Assembly (NCBI GenBank): GCA_049511115.1
Contig: JBEKYH010000224.1
Coordinates: forward strand, 1 to 7,848
Direction: 5' to 3'
Origin: JBEKYH01 sp049511115
GTDB taxonomy: Bacteria; Planctomycetota; Phycisphaerae; Tepidisphaerales; Tepidisphaeraceae
Length of the DNA stretch: 7,848 bases
Position numbers and translations under genes: made by a program. Numbering within the stretch: position 1 is the stretch's first letter; the number at the start of each line of letters is the position of its first letter. Shown here in pieces: positions 1 to 5,455 of this stretch. Below the pieces are notes generated by a model, which saw only the letters and a program-made list of their open reading frames with translations, made no database searches and had not been told where the DNA came from.

Positions 1-58
1 CAACACTGCCTCCGGCAATGAGATAGGCACTGAGTTTGGAACCCCGCAATAGACTCAT
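1..58 (-). CDS. Possible start of a leftward gene cut by the window edge
   Basis: On the minus strand an open frame runs off the left edge. From the ATG at 58-56 it reads MSLLRGSKLSAYLIAGGSV, which resembles the N-terminus of a membrane or polysaccharide-export protein but is far too short to identify. The same frame stays open upstream to a TAA at 187-185, so a TTG at 178 (reading LTDITVLAYC...) is another possible start. Neither start has a clear Shine-Dalgarno; GGAT lies about 11 nt before the ATG. An open frame of about 60 codons can occur by chance at this composition. The support is the plausible amino-acid composition and the shared orientation with the sulfotransferase gene. It could equally be non-coding. 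Confidence 0.25.
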   Translation of the reverse strand, partial: MSLLRGSKLSAYLIAGGSV

Positions 59-315
59 AGCAACGCGATCCGGTTGCGCGGGTAAGAGAATCGCAATTTC
101 CCGCCATCCTCGTGCACTGATTTCATGCAAACCGCACGAGCCAGAAATACAATACGCCAAAACGGTTATATCGGTCAACCCAAATTAACGGGTAAATCCG
201 GCGAATAACTTTGATTGGTTCGGGCACATAGAACAAGGGAAGCGGCTTTGCAAAGAAAGGTTTGATGGGAGGTTCGCTTCGTGAATGGTCGCTGCGTCCG
301 ATATGCGGTAATAGC
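59..315. other. Gap between the sulfotransferase gene and the left edge
   Basis: This stretch has visibly lower GC than the neighbouring genes. I see no RNA gene and no terminator hairpin with a T tract. The minus strand has an open frame from about 407 to 123 that overlaps the sulfotransferase 3' end and continues through this gap (see findings). The frame of the possible left-edge gene also extends back to 184. No feature here is firm. Confidence 0.4.
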
Positions 316-1272
316 CTATTCCGGTTCCTCGTCCACGGCTCGTCCGGGAAATCCGAACCGCTCCTGAAAGGCATTAAATCGCTGGCACATCCTGGGCGGA
401 AGAACAAGGGGGGGGCCCAGGTTCTGCCGCGATTCGCTAATAAGGCGAGTGGCCTGGTCGGTCCACTTGGGCATCACCTCCAAACGAAGGAATTCGCCGA
501 TGCGGCGCAGCGCCCAGGCTGGATTTGCGGCTACATCGCGATAAGCGAGTTCGAGCAGACGGTCGCCGAGGCGCGCCCGCCAGCGGTCCACCTCCTCCAT
601 GGTGACCAGCCATTCGTAAGCGCCCTTGGTGAGGTAACTGTCGAGACTGTCAACTTCGTCGGCAAAATAGCCGGCCGTGGCGCCGTCGCGAGCGAGCGCC
701 TCCCATTTGGAGCCGTCCACGCCCCACCAGCGGTTGAGCGTGGGCTTGCCCGCGATGCGGTAAGTGGAATCGACCGAAAGATGCTCGATCGACCGGGCCA
801 CGTCGGTTCCATCACGGATCAGGCTGATGAATTTGGACCCCGGTCGAATCGCCTCGAGGTAGCCGATTCGGCAGGCATTATAGGGCGTTTTTTCCAACAT
901 CACGGTGGCGCCGGCCTGCCGGGCGGGCACCATCATGAGCACTTCAAATCGCCGCTTGGCTTGCGCGGTACATTGCCGTTCATCAAGAAGAAGATGGGTG
1001 CCTTTGTGAAACAGATTCAGCGCGTCGATGGCGGGATCGACGGTCGCCCAGAGATGGTAAGGTTCGCCGAAGTAGTAAACCCGCGGGTGCTGTCCGATAA
1101 CCTGGCCGACGATACTGGTGCCGGATCGTCCGCAGCCGACCAGAAACGCGGTCTGCAAAAACTCGAATCCGTTGACGGACCCGTTACCCTCGGCGACGCG
1201 GCGCTCGGCCTGGCGCTTGAGCAGCCCGTATTTGGCGGCGCGGACCAGCGGTGTAAAAATAATATCCACCAT
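316..1272 (-). CDS. PAPS-dependent sulfotransferase family protein
   Basis: This 318-residue protein has the two signatures of the sulfotransferase fold that bind the donor 3'-phosphoadenosine 5'-phosphosulfate. The 5'-phosphosulfate loop GCGRSGTS is at residues 46-53. The 3'-phosphate region IRDGTDVARS is at 152-161, with Arg153 and Ser161 as the expected binding residues. EKTPYN at 127-132 is also typical of the Sulfotransfer_1/3-type bacterial branch. The family transfers sulfate to hydroxyls of glycans, lipids or small molecules; the acceptor cannot be read from the sequence. The start is the first ATG in frame. The length is normal for the family and there is no signal peptide, so a cytoplasmic or membrane-peripheral enzyme is likely. 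Only a weak GTGAG precedes the ATG. A promoter-like pair lies about 210 nt upstream. Codons 286-289 contain a run of eight C on the coding strand. Confidence 0.87.
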   Translation of the reverse strand: MVDIIFTPLVRAAKYGLLKRQAERRVAEGNGSVNGFEFLQTAFLVGCGRSGTSIVGQVIGQHPRVYYFGEPYHLWATVDPAIDALNLFHKGTHLLLDERQCTAQAKRRFEVLMMVPARQAGATVMLEKTPYNACRIGYLEAIRPGSKFISLIRDGTDVARSIEHLSVDSTYRIAGKPTLNRWWGVDGSKWEALARDGATAGYFADEVDSLDSYLTKGAYEWLVTMEEVDRWRARLGDRLLELAYRDVAANPAWALRRIGEFLRLEVMPKWTDQATRLISESRQNLGPPLVLPPRMCQRFNAFQERFGFPGRAVDEEPE

Positions 1273-1479
1273 TTGCTGAACTCACGTCGCGCTGGCCGCC
1301 GACGGCCAAATACAGGACAGCGCGGATCCAAATCCGACGAAAAGTGTAACCGCCGCGAGATCGGCTATATCATCGTTGGTTCGAGAATACGCACTTACAG
1401 GCGGGGGAGCGACCTATACACGCATTTCCCGCTGGTCCTCGCGTTGGGGCCGTCGCACAAACGGCGGCATGCCAAATAA

Positions 1480-1507
1480 AGGATATTCCAAATACCTCAT
1501 CGGTCAA
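1480..1507 (-). promoter_or_regulatory. Candidate sigma-70-type promoter upstream of the sulfotransferase gene
   Basis: On the minus strand TTGACC (1507-1502) and TATCCT (1485-1480) are separated by 16 bp. Transcription would start near 1473 and give a leader of about 200 nt before the sulfotransferase ATG. The -35 box is a near-perfect match and the -10 box is fair. The leader has no obvious coding sequence. It contains a 6-bp stem with a 4-nt loop at 1293-1308 that lacks a T tract. This is a motif match only. Confidence 0.35.
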
Positions 1508-1535
1508 CACCGTAAACGTGTGAACCAGCCGAATA

Positions 1536-1961
1536 TTATGGGAATAGCAGCAGCGGCCAGCGGGAATCGGCGCCGGGGTATTGGTCGCCCAGGGCGGCGG
1601 AGGATCGTCCGGCGAGGGCCTGCCAGGAGCGTGCGGAGACGGCGGCGGGATCGGAAAACGGTCCCCAGGTCGAATAAAAGGCGTTGATGAGCAATAGTTC
1701 CTGGGCCAAACCATCCGCCTGGCGGCGCAGAAGTTCGGCGTCCTGGTTGGCGGTTTGAAGCTGGCGCTGAAGTTCGGCGACCTGGGCGGTGAGCTTGGCG
1801 TTGTCGGCGGCCAGCTCCGATTTACGATCCTGGGCGGCACGAAGCTGGGCCGAGGCATCGTCGTACATTTTCTTCCAATCCGCAGGTTGGCGCACGTCCT
1901 GGGCGAAGGCCGCCGCGGCCAATCCCAGAACCAGCGCCGCTGACTTGAATGCAGCGCGCAT
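1536..1961 (-). CDS. Small exported coiled-coil protein, function unknown
   Basis: This 141-residue protein begins with a likely signal peptide: MRAAFK, then a hydrophobic Ala/Leu stretch, then a cleavage-type AFA before Gln21. The mature protein is therefore probably periplasmic or secreted. Residues about 27-85 are rich in Ala, Gln, Glu, Lys and Leu, with Leu/Val/Ala at heptad spacing (KLTAQVAELQRQLQTA), which predicts one coiled coil. The tail of about 50 residues contains aromatic and small residues (FYSTWGPF, ending in PLLLFP) and matches no domain I know. The ATG start is supported by AAAGG 7 nt upstream. A promoter candidate lies 38 nt upstream. The next gene on the same strand, the sulfotransferase, starts 263 bp downstream behind its own promoter candidate, so the two may not share a transcript. 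I do not recognise a function; coiled-coil envelope proteins of this size are often structural or adaptor proteins. Confidence 0.72.
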   Translation of the reverse strand: MRAAFKSAALVLGLAAAAFAQDVRQPADWKKMYDDASAQLRAAQDRKSELAADNAKLTAQVAELQRQLQTANQDAELLRRQADGLAQELLLINAFYSTWGPFSDPAAVSARSWQALAGRSSAALGDQYPGADSRWPLLLFP

Positions 1962-1998
1962 ACATCATCCTTTCAATCGGAACTGAGTGCGGCAAGTA

Positions 1999-2027
1999 AC
2001 TATACGACTTATCGGTCAGGGGGTGAA
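1999..2027 (-). promoter_or_regulatory. Candidate promoter for the exported coiled-coil gene
   Basis: On the minus strand TTCACC (2027-2022) and TATAGT (2004-1999) are separated by 17 bp. The -10 box ends 37 nt before the ATG at 1961. The predicted transcript would begin near 1992 with a leader of about 30 nt that includes the AAAGG ribosome-binding site. Box quality, spacing and position all fit, but no experiment supports it. Confidence 0.4.
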
Positions 2028-2046
2028 GGGGGTTTTGTCTTACCGT

Positions 2047-2056
2047 GCCCAATGGT
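2047..2056. repeat. Left copy of 10-bp direct repeat flanking the element
   Basis: GCCCAATGGT is repeated exactly at 2232-2241. Both copies touch the outer ends of the perfect terminal inverted repeats. That arrangement fits a target-site duplication made by insertion, although 10 bp is somewhat long for common insertion-sequence families. Confidence 0.6.
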
Positions 2057-2231
2057 CAGGGCAATCGCTTTTGGTATTTCTCCCTCGCCCTGTACTCAGG
2101 GAGAGGGCCGGGGTGAGGGTTCTTCGGAACTTCGAATGTCGTTGGCCAGTCAAAAGCGACCCTCACCCTATCCCTCTCCCTGAGTACATGGAGAGGGGAC
2201 CAGAGCAACCCGGCCATAAGCGATTGCCCTG
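2057..2231. mobile_element. MITE-like palindromic element with terminal inverted repeats and a 10-bp flanking direct repeat
   Basis: The 175-bp element starts with CAGGGCAATCGCTT (2057-2070) and ends with its exact reverse complement (2218-2231). The inverted repeat extends to 18 bp with one mismatch. GCCCAATGGT directly abuts it on both sides (2047-2056 and 2232-2241), as a target-site duplication would. Inside, 2080-2120 and 2159-2199 form a second inverted repeat matching at 34 of 41 positions around a 38-nt centre. Each inner arm can also fold alone: CCCTC-x-CCCTG with a TACT loop on the left, and CCCTCTCC pairing with GGAGAGGG on the right. There is no transposase gene, so it would be a non-autonomous element moved by an enzyme encoded elsewhere. 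Translated, both inner arms give PHPGPLPEY- or PHPIPLPEY-like peptides. I recall such peptides as spurious products of dispersed intergenic repeats in many GC-rich genomes. Confidence 0.6.
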
Positions 2232-2241
2232 GCCCAATGGT
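2232..2241. repeat. Right copy of 10-bp direct repeat flanking the element
   Basis: This is an exact copy of GCCCAATGGT from 2047-2056. Its last base is also the first base of the adjacent 8-bp tandem repeat, so the final matching T could be coincidental and the true duplication could be 9 bp. Confidence 0.55.
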
Positions 2242-2272
2242 TGGAAAGTGTGAAGGTTTGAAAGTTGGAAGG
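2241..2272. repeat. Degenerate 8-bp tandem repeat, four units
   Basis: Four consecutive octamers, TTGGAAAG, TGTGAAGG, TTTGAAAG and TTGGAAGG, share the pattern T-K-K-GAA-R-G. The array directly follows the right flank of the palindromic element and ends about 30 bp before the -35 box of the rightward promoter candidate. No function is evident. It resembles short purine-rich intergenic arrays that arise by slippage. Confidence 0.55.
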
Positions 2273-2302
2273 CCAAATGTGGGCAAGATACAGAGATTTG
2301 TC

Positions 2303-2332
2303 TTGCGCGGGGCGCTGGGACGCGGTTATACT
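2303..2332 (+). promoter_or_regulatory. Candidate promoter for the zinc-ribbon membrane protein gene
   Basis: TTGCGC (2303-2308) and TATACT (2327-2332) are 18 bp apart. Transcription from about 2339 would give a leader of about 65 nt before the ATG at 2405. The -10 box is strong and the -35 box matches only its first three positions. It faces away from the leftward promoter at 1999-2027, with the palindromic element between them. Confidence 0.4.
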
Positions 2333-2404
2333 ATGTAGGATCGCGCCGTGCGTGCCGTAGGCGCTAGCGGAGTTGTCCTGGTAGTCCTCTAAACTCGGAT
2401 AGCC

Positions 2405-3670
2405 ATGATCAAGTTTCCGTGTCTATGCGGCAACAATTTCCAATTGGCCGACAACATGGCCGGGGAGATGTTTCAGTGCGCCCAATGCGGGCGGCTGGTG
2501 ACGGTGCCGAGCCTGGACGACCTGGCGTATCTAGGCAACGACGGCACCTACAACGTGGAAGAAACCAAGAAGCCCAAGGATCGCCGCGTCGAGCACCCCA
2601 TGCACCCTGAGGATTCGGCCCTGGAGAGACCCTTCGAGGAAGCGAGCGAGGTGGGGATTCCGCTGGAGGGCGAAACTGTCGAGCGAGTGGCGCCGCGGTA
2701 CGATCCATTCACCGGTGAATTGATCCGGCCGCACGCGGTGGAAGAGCATGTGCAATCGTTCGCGGCCAGGGCGGCGCCGCGCGTGCAGCCAATCAGCAAG
2801 TCAAAAATGCGCGGCGTGATTGAAGCGCCGCCGCCGCATTCGTGGCTGGTTCTACTCGGCGAAATGTTCATGGCGAGGAATGTTGCGGTTCTCGGATTCA
2901 TGTTTTTGCTCAACGCCGTGCTCGGGCTTACATTTGGCGTGACCGTGGGAATCGGGTTGGCGCTTTTCTTCTTCGTGCCGGTGCTTCTGTTGATCGCCGC
3001 TACGGGGTACTACTCCATTATCGTGCAGGAAACCGGCCCAGGCCAAAGCCGCGAGTTGCCGCGGCCGCTGCGCGATTTCGAGTTCCGTAGCGACATGTGG
3101 GAACCGTTCTTTCACTTGGCCGTTTCCGTCGGACTCTGCTTCGCACCGGCGGCCATTGTCGCAATCGTGATTCCCCAAGGAGCCTTCGGCAATGCCGTCT
3201 TCCTCGTCGTGGTCGCATTTGGGGCGTTCATGTTCCCCGCGGTTTTCCTCACCGCGTCCGTGGACGGGACCATCGCGAATTTTCGGCCGGACCGCCTCAT
3301 GGCCATCATCACTTCCGCGAAATTCGCCTATCTGCCAGTGGTGGTGGCATGGAGCGTCGGCATCGTCTTTACCGCCGACGGCATGGCAGGGCTCTATAAC
3401 TCGTTCATCAAATTGTTCGCCGGGATCATCATCGTGCGTTCGGCGCCCAGTTTCCTGGCCGATAACGGGGAAATCGGCTGCGCATTCATCGCCGGTGGAT
3501 TATACCTCTCCTATTATGCCTGCTGGCAGTTGGGGATGGTGTGGCGGATGCACTACAAGCATTTCAAGTGGGTTGCCCAGGTGTACGAAAAACCGCCGGA
3601 GGCGCTGCCGCCGGGAGCGGCAGGGGCCAAATCGAGCGCGGGCAAGGGGCATGGGGCAAAGCCGGCTTAA
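2405..3670 (+). CDS. Zinc-ribbon-headed multi-span membrane protein, function unknown
   Basis: The 421-residue protein opens with a compact zinc-ribbon: Cys6-Leu-Cys8 and Cys25-x-x-Cys28, in a context (FPCLCGNNFQLADNMAGE) that I associate with many uncharacterised planctomycete proteins. A polar linker, roughly residues 35-150, is rich in Glu, Pro and Arg. It leads into a membrane domain with about six hydrophobic segments near residues 160-178, 182-207, 237-256, 264-283, 307-322 and 359-380, plus a weaker one near 337-345. The tail is basic and rich in Pro, Gly, Ala and Lys (ending GAKSSAGKGHGAKPA). The ribbon and both termini are probably cytoplasmic if the span count is even. No catalytic motif is visible, and transport, sensing or scaffolding cannot be told apart. 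The ATG is preceded by a weak GGAT. The stop lies 60 bp before nadE on the same strand with no terminator between, so shared transcription is possible. Confidence 0.86.
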   Translation: MIKFPCLCGNNFQLADNMAGEMFQCAQCGRLVTVPSLDDLAYLGNDGTYNVEETKKPKDRRVEHPMHPEDSALERPFEEASEVGIPLEGETVERVAPRYDPFTGELIRPHAVEEHVQSFAARAAPRVQPISKSKMRGVIEAPPPHSWLVLLGEMFMARNVAVLGFMFLLNAVLGLTFGVTVGIGLALFFFVPVLLLIAATGYYSIIVQETGPGQSRELPRPLRDFEFRSDMWEPFFHLAVSVGLCFAPAAIVAIVIPQGAFGNAVFLVVVAFGAFMFPAVFLTASVDGTIANFRPDRLMAIITSAKFAYLPVVVAWSVGIVFTADGMAGLYNSFIKLFAGIIIVRSAPSFLADNGEIGCAFIAGGLYLSYYACWQLGMVWRMHYKHFKWVAQVYEKPPEALPPGAAGAKSSAGKGHGAKPA

Positions 3671-3697
3671 TCGCCAGCAGTTACCGCGCCGGCTATC

Positions 3698-3724
3698 TTG
3701 CATTCCACCGTCAATCCGTAGAAT
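3698..3724 (+). promoter_or_regulatory. Candidate promoter placed for a leaderless nadE transcript
   Basis: TAGAAT (3719-3724) ends six bases before the nadE ATG at 3731, so the usual start distance puts +1 on the A of ATG. TTGCAT (3698-3703) could serve as the -35 box with a short 15-bp spacer. No Shine-Dalgarno is visible between 3700 and 3730, which fits a leaderless message. The -35 spacing is suboptimal and the call rests on motif position alone. Confidence 0.35.
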
Positions 3725-3730
3725 TGATCC

Positions 3731-5386
3731 ATGCGCGTCGCGCTGGCACAGATTAATCCAACCGTCGGCGACATTGCCGGGAACATTGCCAAGTCGCGGC
3801 GGTTCATCGCCCAGGCGAAAGAGCGCGGCGCGGACCTGTGCGTTTTTTCCGAGCTTTCGATCATTGGTTATCCGCCGAAGGATTTGCTGCTGAAGCCGCG
3901 GTTTATCGAAGATAATCTGCGCGGATTGGCGAGCCTGGCGGAAAGCGCGGTGGGCATTGACGTGATCGCGGGGTATGCCGAGCGAAATACCGACCCAGTG
4001 GGGCGGCCGCTACATAATGCGGTCGCGTTGCTTCGCGACGGCCAGGTAGCAAGCCGGCATTTCAAGACGCTGTTGCCGACGTATGACGTGTTTGATGAGA
4101 GCCGGTATTTTGAGCCGGGAGGCGCCGGCGGCGAACTGGCGATCATAAAGGACGTCCGCGTCGGCGTGTCGATTTGCGAAGACCTTTGGAATGACGAGCG
4201 GCTGATTCCACGGCGGCTTTATCATGAAAATCCGATCGCTGATCTGGACGCGGCCGGTGCGCAGGTGATGATTAATTCCAGCGCCTCACCGTTCGTGGAA
4301 GGCAAGCATGCCTTTCGGCTGGAGCTTTTCGCCGCGCAGGCATGGAAGTTTAAGAAGCCGCTGGTGTATGTGAATCAGGTCGGCGGGAATGACGAGCTTG
4401 TTTTCGACGGCAACAGCCTGGTGTTTGATGCGACCGGCAAAGTGATCGCGCAGGCGAAGGATTTTGAGGAGGATTTGCTGGTTGTCGATCTGGCGGCGAC
4501 ATCGCCGGCAACTGAAAAGGTGCGCGTGCCGTCCAAGGGAATCGAGTCGATTCACAAGGCGCTGGTCCTGGGGTTGCGCGATTATGCGGGGAAATGCGGA
4601 TTCACCAGCGCCGTCGTGGGATTGTCGGGAGGGATTGATTCGGCGCTTACCGCTGCCATCGCCGTCGCGGCGTTGGGCGCGGGAAAAGTTGTCGGCGTGG
4701 CCATGCCGAGCCGGTATAGCTCGGATCATTCGCTGGCGGATGCGGAATTGCTGGCGCGCAATCTGGGAATCGAATATCACGTCATTCCCATCGCGGCGGT
4801 GCATGAGGCGTTTGAGGCGACATTGGCCGCGGCGTTTGCGGGGCGGGCGGTGGATGCGACCGAGGAGAATGTGCAGGCGCGCATCCGCGGCGCGATCCTG
4901 ATGGCGTTCAGCAATAAGTTCAATCACCTGCTCCTGACGACCGGGAACAAGAGCGAATTGGCGGTGGGATATTGCACTCTTTATGGCGACATGTGCGGCG
5001 GTTTAGCCGTTATCAGTGATCTGCCAAAGACAGCAGTATGGGAGATGGCCAGGTGGATCAACGAAACCAGCGGGCGCGAATTGATCCCGGAGCGGAGCAT
5101 CAGCAAAGTCCCCAGCGCGGAATTGAGGCCCAATCAGACCGACCAGGATTCGCTGCCGCCTTACCCGATTCTCGATGCCATTCTTCAGCAGTATGTGGAG
5201 GAGGAGAAATCGGCCGACCAGATCATCGCGGGAGGGCTGGATGAGGCGGTGGTGCGAAGGGTCATTCAGTTGATTGATCGGAGCGAATACAAGCGGCGGC
5301 AGGCGGCGCCGGGATTGAAAGTGACCAGCCGGGCGTTTGGATTTGGGCGGAGGATGCCCATTGCTCAGCGGTACAAAGCGTACTAG
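3731..5386 (+). CDS. nadE: Glutamine-dependent NAD+ synthetase
   Basis: The enzyme converts deamido-NAD+ to NAD+ using ATP, with ammonia released from glutamine; this is the last step of NAD biosynthesis (EC 6.3.5.1), in the cytoplasm. The N-terminal nitrilase-fold glutaminase domain shows the expected Glu-Lys-Cys triad: Glu41 in FSELSIIGYPP, Lys112 in HFKTLLPTYDVFDE, and nucleophile Cys149 in VSICEDLWND. The C-terminal synthetase domain, from about residue 270, has the ATP-pyrophosphatase loop SGGIDS at 299-304. It also has the later conserved blocks TTGNKSELAVGY and GDMCGGLAVISDLPKT. At 551 residues it is full length for the short bacterial glutamine-using form and is not truncated. The start is secure because MRVALAQINPTVGDIAGN is the typical family N-terminus. 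No ribosome-binding site precedes it. It is flanked by the zinc-ribbon membrane protein (60 bp) and the TPR-OGT gene (69 bp), neither of which is linked to NAD metabolism. Confidence 0.97.
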   Translation: MRVALAQINPTVGDIAGNIAKSRRFIAQAKERGADLCVFSELSIIGYPPKDLLLKPRFIEDNLRGLASLAESAVGIDVIAGYAERNTDPVGRPLHNAVALLRDGQVASRHFKTLLPTYDVFDESRYFEPGGAGGELAIIKDVRVGVSICEDLWNDERLIPRRLYHENPIADLDAAGAQVMINSSASPFVEGKHAFRLELFAAQAWKFKKPLVYVNQVGGNDELVFDGNSLVFDATGKVIAQAKDFEEDLLVVDLAATSPATEKVRVPSKGIESIHKALVLGLRDYAGKCGFTSAVVGLSGGIDSALTAAIAVAALGAGKVVGVAMPSRYSSDHSLADAELLARNLGIEYHVIPIAAVHEAFEATLAAAFAGRAVDATEENVQARIRGAILMAFSNKFNHLLLTTGNKSELAVGYCTLYGDMCGGLAVISDLPKTAVWEMARWINETSGRELIPERSISKVPSAELRPNQTDQDSLPPYPILDAILQQYVEEEKSADQIIAGGLDEAVVRRVIQLIDRSEYKRRQAAPGLKVTSRAFGFGRRMPIAQRYKAY

Positions 5387-5444
5387 TCTGGGTACGTTGG
5401 GCTGGATATGTTGAGCGGAAAGTAAAGGATAACGCAGCTTCGGC

Positions 5445-5450
5445 AAAGGA
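5445..5450 (+). promoter_or_regulatory. Shine-Dalgarno that decides the GTG start of the TPR-OGT gene
   Basis: AAAGGA lies five bases before the GTG at 5456-5458. The nearby ATG at 5451 is in another frame and meets a stop within 18 codons. In the TPR frame a TAA at 5423-5425 blocks any earlier start, and the first in-frame ATG lies well inside the TPR array near 5760. Confidence 0.75.
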
Positions 5451-5455
5451 ATGCC

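Noticed and set aside
1293..1308. A 6-bp stem with a 4-nt loop upstream of the sulfotransferase gene, considered as a terminator.
   Set aside because: It has no T tract on either strand and a short stem, so intrinsic termination is not supported.
262..1479. A 405-codon open frame on the plus strand across the sulfotransferase gene.
   Set aside because: It is antisense to a gene with clear sulfotransferase motifs and arises from the GC-rich codon pattern. Its translation shows no domain and is rich in Gly, Arg and His, as expected for a shadow frame.
1370..1858. A 162-codon minus-strand frame overlapping the exported coiled-coil gene.
   Set aside because: It is rich in Pro, Arg and Ser, as expected for an out-of-frame reading of GC-rich DNA. 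The competing frame has a signal peptide, a coiled coil and a ribosome-binding site.
2080..2199. Paired repeats considered as a CRISPR array.
   Set aside because: There are only two copies, in inverted orientation, with no regular spacers and no cas genes nearby.
2056..2286. A 76-codon minus-strand frame with NPHPGPLPEY.
   Set aside because: It lies in the palindromic intergenic element, and its peptide is a typical false translation of a dispersed repeat. There is no ribosome-binding site and no protein-like composition.
3671..3730. The gap before nadE searched for a riboswitch such as an NAD+-sensing element.
   Set aside because: Sixty bases are too few for a known aptamer plus expression platform, and no conserved stem pattern is visible.
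4286..4927. A 213-codon minus-strand open frame inside nadE.
   Set aside because: It is a shadow of a strongly conserved gene, with an Arg/His/Gln-rich translation and no family match.
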